NCBI RefSeq assembly: GCF_024345395.1
Contig: NZ_JAGQBA010000002.1
Location: 513,228-577,227 of the forward strand
Reading direction: 5' to 3'
DNA from: Cyanobium sp. Tous-M-B4
GTDB lineage: Bacteria > Cyanobacteriota > Cyanobacteriia > PCC-6307 > Cyanobiaceae
DNA length: 64,000 nt
The notes beneath the pieces were generated by a model. The model saw only the letters and a program-made list of their open reading frames with translations, ran no database searches and was not told where the DNA came from. The position numbers and the translations under genes are program-made. This document shows positions 54,484 through 64,000 of this stretch, in pieces. Numbering within the stretch: position 1 is the stretch's first letter; the number at the start of each line of letters is the position of its first letter.

Positions 54484-54969
54484 ATGGCCAGCGTGGCCGG
54501 TTCTGCTGATGTCTCCTACGCATCAGTGGTGTTCGTGATCCTCACCGCCGGCCTGATGGCCTTGGTCCTTGCAGCAGGGATCAGCGGCTTCATGGGGTTG
54601 GTTATATGCCTGCTGGCCATGCTCAATCTGATGGATGTGGAAGCATTCGCTACCAGTTTCCGCAGGTACGACCTGCTCAGCCAACGCTGGCGAACCTGGG
54701 GACGCTCTTGCCCCGGCATCGAAGTGCTCGTGGGGCTTGGGGTGTTGCTGAATCCCTAGGTCAACGCGGCGGCGCTGCAGGTGGGAGCGGTGGCGGTTCT
54801 GCCCGGTGCCGTGGGCATGGTGTTGGCGGGCAAGGCCGTCTTCCTCGCACACCTGGCTCTCAACTGCGCCTCCGTGGGCGGTAACTCCAACACCCCTCTT
54901 GGAGTGGTCCGCTTTGCGGAGAACTTGATGATGGGTGCCATTGGGGCGGTGATGCTCGCCGGTAGCTGA
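54484..54969 (+). pseudogene. MauE/DoxX-like redox membrane protein interrupted by one TAG
   Basis: ATG 54484 opens a frame with two membrane segments and the MauE-type loop FATSFRRYDLLSQRWRTWG. It stops at TAG 54757-54759 after 91 residues. The same frame continues without further stops to TGA at 54967-54969, encoding GAVGMVLAGKAVFLAHLALNCASVGGNSNTPLG and VVRFAENLMMGAIGAVML, which completes the normal family end. The full length would be about 161 codons. So the gene looks broken by one recent amber mutation, or read through. MauE-like proteins are linked to periplasmic thiol-disulfide and metal biology, fitting the island. Confidence 0.8.
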
Positions 54970-54976
54970 ACCTCAC

Positions 54977-55252
54977 TCAGGCCTTGGCCCTGCGGCTTGA
55001 AATTAGAAGGGCCAAGCCGGACCCAATGACCACCAGCGTGAACAGCCCCAGTAGCCCTGAGTAATAGGGCTGCAGATTCAGCGGGCCAAAGCGACCAGAG
55101 TGAATCTTGAGCAGCCAGAAGGCGTCTATTCCCTGCTCGAGCAGCAGGCTGTAGAGCGAGCCGGTGGCGGCGGTGAGCAGTAGTGGTGCCGCCGAGATAG
55201 GCACTACCCAGCGGTGCAGCTGACGCCAGCGAGTTTTAGGCAAAAAAGGCAT
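54977..55252 (-). CDS. Small PepSY-type membrane protein
   Basis: A 91-residue protein with two membrane helices: about 18-37 (VVPISAAPLLLTAATGSLYSLL) and 63-83 (GLLGLFTLVVIGSGLALLI). Between them lies the segment GIDAFWLLKIHSGRFGPLNLQPYYSG. The start MPFLPKTRWRQLHRWVVPISAAPLLLTAATGSLYSLL is like the first helix of PepSY-associated membrane proteins (LHRWxxxxxxxPLLLxxxTGxxYxL). Function unknown; such proteins often lie with iron or copper genes. The decayed second copy is at 52.1-52.3 kb. It is followed, on the same strand, by nothing closer than the flavin reductase, and preceded by the DUF3721 gene 5 bp away. Confidence 0.75.
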   Translation of the reverse strand: MPFLPKTRWRQLHRWVVPISAAPLLLTAATGSLYSLLLEQGIDAFWLLKIHSGRFGPLNLQPYYSGLLGLFTLVVIGSGLALLISSRRAKA

Positions 55253-55257
55253 AGCGC

Positions 55258-55479
55258 TTAGTGGTGACGCAGGTGCTGGTGCAGGGTTGCCTCATTGCTG
55301 CAGGGCATCCACTTACCGCTGTTCAGGTGAGTGCCTGTGCAGCCGAGTTCCTTGGCCCGTTGCTCGGCCTGCTGCTGGGTGTCATGAATGCCCTTGGGGT
55401 GGGCGCGGCTGGCCAGCGGCAATGCCGCCAGGGCCAGGGCGATCAGGGCCATGCGGCTAGTCATGGGGAAGAGATCCAT
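55258..55479 (-). CDS. DUF3721-type small secreted protein
   Basis: A 73-residue protein with a signal peptide (MTSRMALIALALAALPLASRA, start possibly ATG 55464) and a mature part of about 48 residues: HPKGIHDTQQQAEQRAKELGCTGTHLNSGKWMPCSNEATLHQHLRHH. The pattern TQ.EAE..A...GC.GTH....KWMPC is the cyanobacterial DUF3721 type. Two Cys and many His suggest metal or disulfide chemistry in the periplasm. It lies 5 bp before the PepSY-type gene and about 55 bp after the DUF305 stop, in one likely transcript. Confidence 0.8.
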   Translation of the reverse strand: MDLFPMTSRMALIALALAALPLASRAHPKGIHDTQQQAEQRAKELGCTGTHLNSGKWMPCSNEATLHQHLRHH

Positions 55480-55533
55480 CAGGGGAATCGATCAGTTCAA
55501 AGGAGTCAGTTCAAAAGAGTGAGATCAAAAGAG

Positions 55534-56250
55534 TTAGAAGCGAAAGAGTGCGTCGTATTGGCTGTACTCCGGCTTGATCAATCCCTCCAGGCGCAGCATG
55601 CGGCGCAGCTCGATGATTTCAGCGCGCTGCGCCACAATGATCTGCCGAGCCAGTCGGCGCACGGTGGGATTGCTGCTCTTGTTGAGGGCGTCGTGGCCCA
55701 TCTGCAGGGCACCGCCGTGGTGGGCGATCATTCCTTCTAGAAACCACACCACCCGGTTGGCTTTGGTGGGGGTGGAGCCCATCATCTGCATCGCCTGGAT
55801 CTGGGCAGCGCCCATGCGCTCCAGGCTGCTCATGGAGTTGGGATCACCGCCCGGCCTGAGGGCCACGGGATACACCGGCGCCTCTGGATACCAGGACTTG
55901 CGCCACAGGCCCATGGCCCTGATCTCGCGGGCCTGCTCGCGCCAGATGCCGTTGGCCAGGGCGCCCACCCCGGGGTGGTCGATGTTGAACACAAACTCAC
56001 TCATCCGCAGCGCACCGGTGTGGTGCTGCACCATTGCGTCGAGCCAGCGCAGGTCGTAGGTGGCACCGGCTGGGCCAACGTCATGGCTATGGCTGGCGTG
56101 GCTGCCATGCCCCTGGCTTTGGGGAGCTGCAGCAGGGGCGGCCTGATGGTGCTGATGGTGGTTTCGATGGTGCTGGTGGGGATCGCCTTGGGCCAGGGCT
56201 GGGGCGGTCAAGATCCCGGCAAGCAAGAGCGATGCAGCAAGGGAAGGCAT
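55534..56250 (-). CDS. DUF305 protein with His-rich N-terminus
   Basis: A 238-residue secreted protein: signal peptide LAASLLLAGILTAPALAQ, then a His-rich segment (DPHQHHRNHHQHHQ, HGSHASHSHD) able to bind metal, then two DUF305 units (WLDAMVQHHTGALRM and FLEGMIAHHGGALQM, residues about 70-210). It differs from the other DUF305 protein, which is Met/Gly-rich. It is driven by a MerR-type promoter at 56275-56305 and heads the operon DUF305-DUF3721-PepSY-type. A metal-responsive MerR protein is encoded divergently. Likely a periplasmic copper-binding protein (inference). Confidence 0.92.
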   Translation of the reverse strand: MPSLAASLLLAGILTAPALAQGDPHQHHRNHHQHHQAAPAAAPQSQGHGSHASHSHDVGPAGATYDLRWLDAMVQHHTGALRMSEFVFNIDHPGVGALANGIWREQAREIRAMGLWRKSWYPEAPVYPVALRPGGDPNSMSSLERMGAAQIQAMQMMGSTPTKANRVVWFLEGMIAHHGGALQMGHDALNKSSNPTVRRLARQIIVAQRAEIIELRRMLRLEGLIKPEYSQYDALFRF

Positions 56251-56274
56251 GGGTAGGGAGTTGGCTGTTTTCCT

Positions 56275-56305
56275 ACGATGGGGTCTCCTCTTGCTGGAGA
56301 GTCAA
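56275..56305 (-). promoter_or_regulatory. MerR-type promoter with 19-bp spacer and CTTGCTGGA core
   Basis: On the minus strand -35 TTGACT (56300-56305) and a weak -10 CATCGT (56275-56280) are 19 bp apart, the over-long spacing of MerR-family promoters. The spacer is a dyad (CTCC...GGAG) whose complement contains CTTGCTGGA, as in the CueR-regulated E. coli copA promoter. It points toward the His-rich DUF305 gene and overlaps the MerR start. Confidence 0.75.
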
Positions 56306-56728
56306 GTGGCCGCACTACAGCCACCAGAGGTGCCGGCCCAGAAGCTCCAAAAGATCGGTGCGGTGGCTGCGCGTTTGGGCGTTTCGGTGAAGACGATCCG
56401 CTTCTATTGCGACCAGGGCCTGCTGCAGCCATCAGGCCGTAGTGAGGGGCACTACCGGCTCTTTGATAAGTCGGTTGACAGCGACCTTGCCCTGATCCGC
56501 ACCCTGCGGGGGCTTGAGCTCCCTCTGCCCACAATCAAAGCCGTACTGGAGGCCCGCCGATCGGGGATGTGTACCTGCGACAACCTGCAGGCCACGATCC
56601 GTGGCAAGGCCGGCGAGATCGAGCAGCGGATTGTCGATTTGCAATCTCTCCATGCTGAGCTCAACGGACTGCTCAGCACTTGGCAGAGCTGCGGCGGCAG
56701 GCCAGCTCAAGTAAGTGCAGGCAGCTGA
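56306..56728 (+). CDS. MerR-family metal-responsive regulator
   Basis: A 140-residue regulator with the MerR helix-turn-helix-wing KLQKIGAVAARLGVSVKTIRFYCDQGLLQPSGRSEGHYRLF and a coiled dimerisation helix. A C-terminal Cys pair lies in SGMCTCDNLQ, with one more Cys near the end (WQSCGG). CxC rather than the C-x7-C of CueR suggests a different metal site. GTG 56306 is preferred, since ggagag stands upstream and the family N-terminus fits; the frame extends upstream to 56249 but would overlap the divergent DUF305 start. It converges with the sensor-kinase gene, overlapping by 22 bp. Confidence 0.88.
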   Translation: MAALQPPEVPAQKLQKIGAVAARLGVSVKTIRFYCDQGLLQPSGRSEGHYRLFDKSVDSDLALIRTLRGLELPLPTIKAVLEARRSGMCTCDNLQATIRGKAGEIEQRIVDLQSLHAELNGLLSTWQSCGGRPAQVSAGS

Positions 56729-58065
56729 AGGAAAAACGTGCTGCCGGCGCCAGGGGTGCTCTGCACGGAGAGCCAGCCCCGATGACGCCCGGCGATGGCC
56801 TGGGCAATGGCGAGGCCCAACCCCGTGCCGCCGGATTGGCGCGATCGACTGGCATCACTTCGATAGAAGCGCTCAAAGATGCGCTCCTGCTCGCAGGCAG
56901 CAATTCCTGGCCCTTGGTCGCTCACCGCGACACGCAGGTTTGATCCCTGCTGGCCTAGTTCGACGAGCACCACGCCACCGGCCGGGCTGTGCTGGATGGC
57001 GTTGCTGAGCAGGTTGGAGAACAGCCGAACCAGTTCTCGCTTCTGTCCGCGCACCATCCGATCAGGATCAGGGACCTGCAGCGCCAGAGTCACCCCCCTG
57101 GCATGAGCTGTTTCGCCGAAGTCCTCAATCAGATCTTCCAGGCACTCGGCGAGCCGGCAGGACTCCTGCGTCTCTAGGCAGGCGGGTTGCTCCAGGCTGG
57201 CTAGCAGGAGCAGATCGGCGATTAGCCGTTGCAACCGCTGGCCCTGGGCCAGCACCCGATTGAGGCTGGCCTTCGCCGGCTGATTGGTCTGGGCCACAGC
57301 GCCGTGCTCGGCTTCCACCACCGCCAGCAGGTTGGCCAGCGGCGTACGCAGCTCATGGGCCACATCGGAGCTGAACTGCTCCTGCCTGCGGTAAGCCTCA
57401 AGCAGAGGCGCCATCGCCAGGCCCGCCAGCCACCAGCTGGCTACGGCCATCGCCAGCATCGCCAGGAGAAAAACTGCATGCCCAAGCCACCACAACCGCT
57501 CAGCCTCCGCATCAAGATCAGCCAGGTTGCGGGAGATTTGCAGATAGCCCCAGTTGGGCTCACCTGGACCATGGGCGTGATGCAAGTGGATGGTGTACGC
57601 GCCCCAGCGCTCCGTACTGCGATCGCCTGATAGCGACCAGCCCAGCTGCCCAGGCCTTGGCTCTTGCTGCCGAGCCCCGGGGGACCTTGCTATCAAAGTT
57701 CCGTTCTGATCGAGCACCCTCAGCTGAAAGCGGTCGGAGTCGGTGGCACTGATCGCGTGGCGATGGATCAGATCGGCTGGGGGCCTGCACGGCTCACCGG
57801 CCAGGCAGAGCCCGGGCAACACAGCGGCAAGGGAAGCAGAGGGCCTGGCATCGTGCGGCAGGGCGGGCTTGAGGCTGTCGTGCAGGGTGCCGGCAAGGGT
57901 TTCCAGCTCTCTTTTGATTGCTGCTTCTTGGGTTTGCAGCAGCAGCTGGCCCATGCAAAAACCAGCGCCGTAGAGAACGGTGCCCATCACCAACAGCGAT
58001 AGGCCGGCCAGCCGTAGGCGGGCACGCCACAGCAACTGCGGCACTGGAGAGAGGAGTTGACTCAC
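56707..58065 (-). CDS. Metal-type sensor histidine kinase (CopS/RppB-like)
   Basis: A 452-residue kinase: helix 1 about 17-38, a periplasmic domain (about 40-190) with a His cluster YTIHLHHAHGPGEPNWGYLQI and Cys pair CLAGEPC, helix 2 about 193-218, then DHp domain with His in FSSDVAHELRTPLANLL and ATPase motifs FSNLLSNAIQHSPAGG, VSDQGPGIAACEQERIFERFYR and GTGLGLAIAQAIAG. The His-rich outer loop suits a metal sensor. It overlaps its regulator by ATGA. Cyanobacterial relatives include copper CopS and nickel/redox RppB. The CopR-like box upstream of the regulated operon favours copper. Confidence 0.9.
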   Translation of the reverse strand: MSQLLSPVPQLLWRARLRLAGLSLLVMGTVLYGAGFCMGQLLLQTQEAAIKRELETLAGTLHDSLKPALPHDARPSASLAAVLPGLCLAGEPCRPPADLIHRHAISATDSDRFQLRVLDQNGTLIARSPGARQQEPRPGQLGWSLSGDRSTERWGAYTIHLHHAHGPGEPNWGYLQISRNLADLDAEAERLWWLGHAVFLLAMLAMAVASWWLAGLAMAPLLEAYRRQEQFSSDVAHELRTPLANLLAVVEAEHGAVAQTNQPAKASLNRVLAQGQRLQRLIADLLLLASLEQPACLETQESCRLAECLEDLIEDFGETAHARGVTLALQVPDPDRMVRGQKRELVRLFSNLLSNAIQHSPAGGVVLVELGQQGSNLRVAVSDQGPGIAACEQERIFERFYRSDASRSRQSGGTGLGLAIAQAIAGRHRGWLSVQSTPGAGSTFFLQLPALT

Positions 58066-58787
58066 GTATGCAGTCCCGCCTGCGGATCAAACCGATATCC
58101 CTTGCTGGGCACCGTTTCAATCGGGGAGGTCAGGTCATAGCTAGCCAGCTTGCGCCGCAGCAGCCTCACCTGGGCCGCCACCACGTTGCTCACCGGGTCC
58201 TGGTGCAGGTCCCACAATTGATTTCGCAGCCGCGAACCGGGAATGATCTGGCTGGGGTGTTCCAGGAAATAGCCCATCAGCTGCTGCTCCTTGGCCGAAA
58301 GCTCCACGCTCACCTGCCCTGTTGGTGTGGTCACCAGTAGGTGTCCTGTGGAGTAATCCAGGCAGTAGCAGCCAGCCTCCAACAGCGGCTCCCGGTAAGC
58401 GGGGTGGCGGCGCTGCAACGCCCGGATCCGCGCCAGCAGCTCCTCCATCGCGAAGGGCTTGCTCAGGTAATCGTCTGCGCCGGCATCGAGTCCCTCCACT
58501 CGATCCGCCGTGTCGCTGCGGGCGGTGAGCAACAGCAACGGCAGGCCCAGGTCTGAGGCCCTGGCACGGCGGCAGAGTTCGAGGCCGCTCAGATCCGGCA
58601 GCATCCAATCGAAGATCGCCAGCTCATAGCGGGGGCCACCGCCGTCGTCCAGTTCACCGCTGAGCAGGTTCCAGCCCTCCAGGCCACCCGGGCAGTGATC
58701 CACCACATGGCCCTGGCGCTGCAGCACGGTCTGGATGGAGGAGGCCAGATCCGCCTCGTCTTCCACCAGCAGGATCCGCAGCGGCAT
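58062..58787 (-). CDS. OmpR-type response regulator (CopR/RppA-like)
   Basis: A 241-residue regulator: receiver with VEDEAD, Asp60 in LAIFDWMLPDLSG and Lys110 in DDYLSKPFAM; winged helix at the C-terminus (SVELSAKEQQLMGYFLEHPSQIIPGSRL, NVVAAQVRLLRRKLASYD, ETVPSKGYRF). The NVVAAQVRLLRRKL stretch is typical of the RppA/NrsR/CopR group. All catalytic residues are present. ATG 58787 begins MPLRILLVEDEAD. It is transcribed divergently from the RND operon and the CopR-like box at 58831-58847 lies between, so it probably controls both directions. Confidence 0.92.
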   Translation of the reverse strand: MPLRILLVEDEADLASSIQTVLQRQGHVVDHCPGGLEGWNLLSGELDDGGGPRYELAIFDWMLPDLSGLELCRRARASDLGLPLLLLTARSDTADRVEGLDAGADDYLSKPFAMEELLARIRALQRRHPAYREPLLEAGCYCLDYSTGHLLVTTPTGQVSVELSAKEQQLMGYFLEHPSQIIPGSRLRNQLWDLHQDPVSNVVAAQVRLLRRKLASYDLTSPIETVPSKGYRFDPQAGLHT

Positions 58788-58830
58788 CGAAGGTGCACTC
58801 CTGTAGGCAGATGCTAGGCAGCACGGTTGC

Positions 58831-58847
58831 TTTCACCTGTTTTTCAT
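58831..58847 (+). promoter_or_regulatory. CopR-like direct repeat TTTCAC-N5-TTTCAT
   Basis: The hexamers TTTCAC (58831-58836) and TTTCAT (58842-58847) are separated by exactly five bases, between the divergent response-regulator gene and the RND operon. The site bound by Synechocystis CopR is, to my knowledge, TTTCAT-N5-TTTCAT, so this is an 11-of-12 match. Confidence 0.65.
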
Positions 58848-58891
58848 CCCGGTTGCGTCACCCTCAAACCACTCACTTCCCCCCTGGGCTC

Positions 58892-59462
58892 TTGGTCAAC
58901 CGGATCCTGCAGCTAGCTGCCAACGGCTGCATTTGCGCCGCCGCCCTGCTCGCCATCCCAACATCAGCTCCTGGGGCCTTGGCCCATGTGGGCCACGGCG
59001 ATGAGTTCCAGAAGCAAGGAGATGCGCGCCAGGTGAAGCGCAACGCCGAGAGCGATGGGCTGCTGGGCGTGGCCACGGCCAAGCCGGAGTCGGGCCCCGA
59101 TGGTCTGACGGTGCCCAGCACAGCGCTGGTGGATGTGAAGGGCCAACCGTTGCTGTTCGTGCAGACCGAGAAGACCTACGACCCGGTGATCGTCGAGACG
59201 GGCGACAGCCAGGGAGACCGTGTTGTGGTGAAGGAGGGAATAGATCCCACCGACGACGTGGTGATCTCCGGGGCGCTCTCTCTCTATGCCGAGTCGATGA
59301 AGACCCAGCAGGCCGAGCCGGCAATGGCGAACAACAAGCCACTCGCACAAGCAGCCAACAAAGCACCAACCAACACCGCCCCACCAGTGCCAATCCTTGC
59401 CGCCGGTGGTGTTGTAGTGCTGGCCGCTGGCGCCATTTGGCTGAGCCGGCGCAAGAAGACGG

Positions 59463-59470
<8 letters not shown>
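58892..59470 (+). CDS. Truncated RND adaptor-like protein with C-terminal membrane helix
   Basis: Starting at TTG 58892 the product is 192 residues: a signal peptide (VNRILQLAANGCICAAALLAIPTSAPGALA), a short His/Asp-containing start (HVGHGDEFQ), then only the C-terminal beta domains of an RND membrane-fusion protein (TVPSTALVDVKGQPLLFVQTEKTYDPVIVETGDSQGDRVVV to VVISGALSLYAESMKTQ). It ends with a Pro/Ala linker and a membrane helix (VPILAAGGVVVLAAGAIWLSRRKK). The lipoyl and coiled-coil parts are missing, so it cannot work as a full adaptor. ATG 58793 would give a longer protein but sits on the divergent promoter. It overlaps the RND pump gene by 8 bp. Confidence 0.7.
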
Positions 59471-62590
<3,120 letters not shown>

Positions 62591-62594
<4 letters not shown>

Positions 62595-63718
62595 AAGTGC
62601 TTGTGCCCCTGGCGATCGCCGCCTCGCTGCTGCTGGGGATCGGCTTGGGTCGCTACAGCGGCCGGCCGGCCCCCTCTCCCTCAGAAGCAGCATCAGAGCG
62701 GGTCAAAGCAAACGGCACCATCGCCCTCAACGAGGAACAACTCTGGCGTTCTAGCCTCAGCATTGTTCGTCCGGAGCTGAGCACGGGCACGGAACGCCCG
62801 ATCTCCGGCTTTGTGGAAGCGGCTGTTGGTTCACGCTCCAGCGTGGGTATGCCCGTGGCGGGCCGCGTTGTGCGCCTGTTGGTGGCACCGGGCGCCGCCG
62901 TTCAGGCAGGCGAGCCGATCGCCGAAGTGCAGAGCGCCGATGCTGCTGTGGTGCGAGCCGATGCGGAAGCGGCCCAGGCTACGGAGCAATCGCTGGCTTA
63001 CCAATACCGGCTAGCCCTGCCGATGGCACGCCAAGGTGCGCTCTCGGCCCAGGAGCTTGAGAGCCGGCGCATCGCCAGCGTCACGGCAGCAGCTGATGCC
63101 CGGGCCGCGACTGCCAAGGTCTCGGCGATGGGACACCCCGATCGGATCGGACGCCTGCTGATCCGCAGCCCCATCAGCGGCCAGGTCGTTGCTTTGAAGA
63201 CATCACCTGGAGAGGTGCTCCAACCAGGGCAAGAGGTGGCGCAGATCAGTGATTCGCGGGGCAGCGAACTGCGCTTCCTGGTATCCCCGGTGCTGGGCGC
63301 CAACCTGGCGAGCGGTCAGCTGTTGCGGGTGAAAGCTGGAGCCCGGCATCTGCGCGCCCGAGTTCTAGCAGTGGCTCCCGACAGTGGCTCCGCAAATCGA
63401 GTCACCTTGGTGCGCGCCCAGACGGTGGATGAGCCGCTGCCACCCACGGGCACAGCGGTGACGGCCTTCATCCAGGTGCCGTCCTCGGAGCAGCGTTACT
63501 CCCTGCCGGCAGATGCCATTGCGCTGGTCAATGGCTCAGCGGTGGTTTTCCGGTATCAACGGGGCGCAGTGCAGGCCGTGCCGGTGGTGGTGGGCCAAAA
63601 GTCAGCCAACCGGGCAGAGATCCTGCAAGGGGTGCGCAGCGGCGATCGGCTGCTGAGCGGCAACACCGCCAAGCTGCTTGACGCCCTGGCAGGGCCACAG
63701 CCATCTAGCCAGAACTGA
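62591..63718 (+). CDS. RND efflux membrane-fusion protein (CusB/HlyD type)
   Basis: A 375-residue adaptor: N-terminal anchor (VLVPLAIAASLLLGIGLGR), then RPISGFVEAAVGSRSSVGMPVAGRVVRLLVAPGAAVQAGEPIAEVQSADAAVV, the first half of a lipoyl-like hairpin. A helical stretch of about 65 residues follows (AEAAQATEQSLAYQYRLALP...), then RLLIRSPISGQVVALKTSPGEVLQPGQEVAQI as the second half, and beta-barrel and proximal domains to the end. It is the complete adaptor of the pump encoded just upstream (ATGA overlap). The truncated adaptor-like gene in front of the pump is therefore extra. Metal specificity is not readable from it. Confidence 0.92.
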
Positions 63719-63741
63719 CGAAGCCCAACCACCCAGCCAAT

Positions 63742-63771
63742 AAAAAAGCCCCCTGGTGAGAGGGAGCTTTT
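63742..63771 (-). terminator. Terminator between psbA and the RND operon
   Basis: An 11-bp stem with one mismatch (AAAAGCCCCCT against AGGGAGCTTTT) and a 6-base loop lies in the convergent gap. On the minus strand it is followed by six T, a strong terminator for psbA; for plus-strand RNA it ends in only four T, so it may serve both genes. Confidence 0.85.
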
Positions 63772-63812
63772 GGGATTCCGTTATTTCCCAGCCGTAGCTG
63801 GGCTGTTGACTA

Positions 63813-64000
63813 TCAACCGATTGCAGGTGCGGTCAGTGCCACGGGGGTGGCAGTAGCAGCAGCCAGGTCAAGGGGGAAGTTGTGAGCATTGCGCTCGTGC
63901 ATCACTTCCATACCCAGACCAGCGCGGTTGAGAACGTCTGCCCAGGTGTTCACCACACGGCCTTGGCCGTCGAGGATCGACTGGTTGAAGTTGAAACCGT
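63813..64000 (-). CDS. psbA: Photosystem II D1 protein (C-terminus; gene runs off the window)
   Basis: The last 62 codons of D1 are present: [60 protein letters not shown]. His in MHERNAH and the C-terminal Ala of the processed protein (LDLAAA) are the ligands that bind the manganese cluster; the tail after Ala is removed by CtpA. It is a core PSII subunit. The stop is TGA at 63813-63815. The promoter and most of the gene lie outside the window, so which psbA copy this is cannot be told. Confidence 0.98.
   Translation of the reverse strand, partial: GFNFNQSILDGQGRVVNTWADVLNRAGLGMEVMHERNAHNFPLDLAAATATPVALTAPAIG

Overview
The window is high-GC DNA from a picocyanobacterium of the Synechococcus/Cyanobium type. 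The evidence is a D1 (psbA) C-terminus ending ALTAPAIG at the right edge, the H subunit of magnesium chelatase (chlH), a high-light-inducible chlorophyll-binding protein, cyanobacterial-only families (DUF3038, DUF4335, DUF2949, DUF3721, cyAbrB), a B12-dependent ribonucleotide reductase and a PhoB/PhoR/PtrA-like phosphate regulator set. No rRNA, CRISPR array or intact transposon is visible. One tRNA (Ser, anticodon TGA) is present.

Layout. 0-11.8 kb: a type I secretion island with two ABC proteins whose ATPase motifs are strongly degenerate, an HlyD-type adaptor, a peptide-GlcNAc-transferase-like enzyme, a 1460-residue surface protein with a Thr/Pro/Glu stalk, DUF11-type domains (two almost identical at DNA level) and a Ca-binding-like end, a small acidic protein and a response regulator. 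11.8-19 kb: a SulP permease, the phosphate-type regulators (kinase, two response regulators, a CRP-family protein) and an ExbB-ExbD-ExbD-TonB-like energiser operon. 19-24 kb: prfC, a methyltransferase and nrdJ. 24-27 kb: a complete siaABCD-like signalling operon (PP2C phosphatase, kinase, SiaC, diguanylate cyclase), followed by tRNA-Ser and a short phage-like remnant. 27.9-41.4 kb: mostly core genes (ppk2, apt, a UbiH-like oxygenase, hli, dapB, an HD-GYP phosphodiesterase, chlH).

41.5-46.4 kb is visibly AT-richer and holds small, mostly unrecognised genes (a tetrapeptide-repeat protein, an EamA half-transporter, small secreted and membrane proteins, a double cupin). 46.4-49 kb has an MliC-like lysozyme inhibitor, a chromate transporter and cyAbrB. 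49.4-63.7 kb is a metal (probably copper) resistance island: cupredoxin, CopA-type ATPase, two DUF305 proteins, pirin, flavin reductase, a MauE-like gene broken by one amber codon, a PepSY-type small protein plus the decayed remains of a second copy, DUF3721, a MerR regulator with a 19-bp-spacer promoter, a two-component system with a CopR-like box, and an HME-RND pump with two adaptor genes. psbA follows on the opposite strand behind a shared terminator.

The most interesting points are the siaABCD module in a cyanobacterium, the secretion/glycosyltransferase/stalk-protein locus with non-canonical ABC ATPases, the tetrapeptide-repeat protein, and the regulatory sites and gene decay in the metal island.
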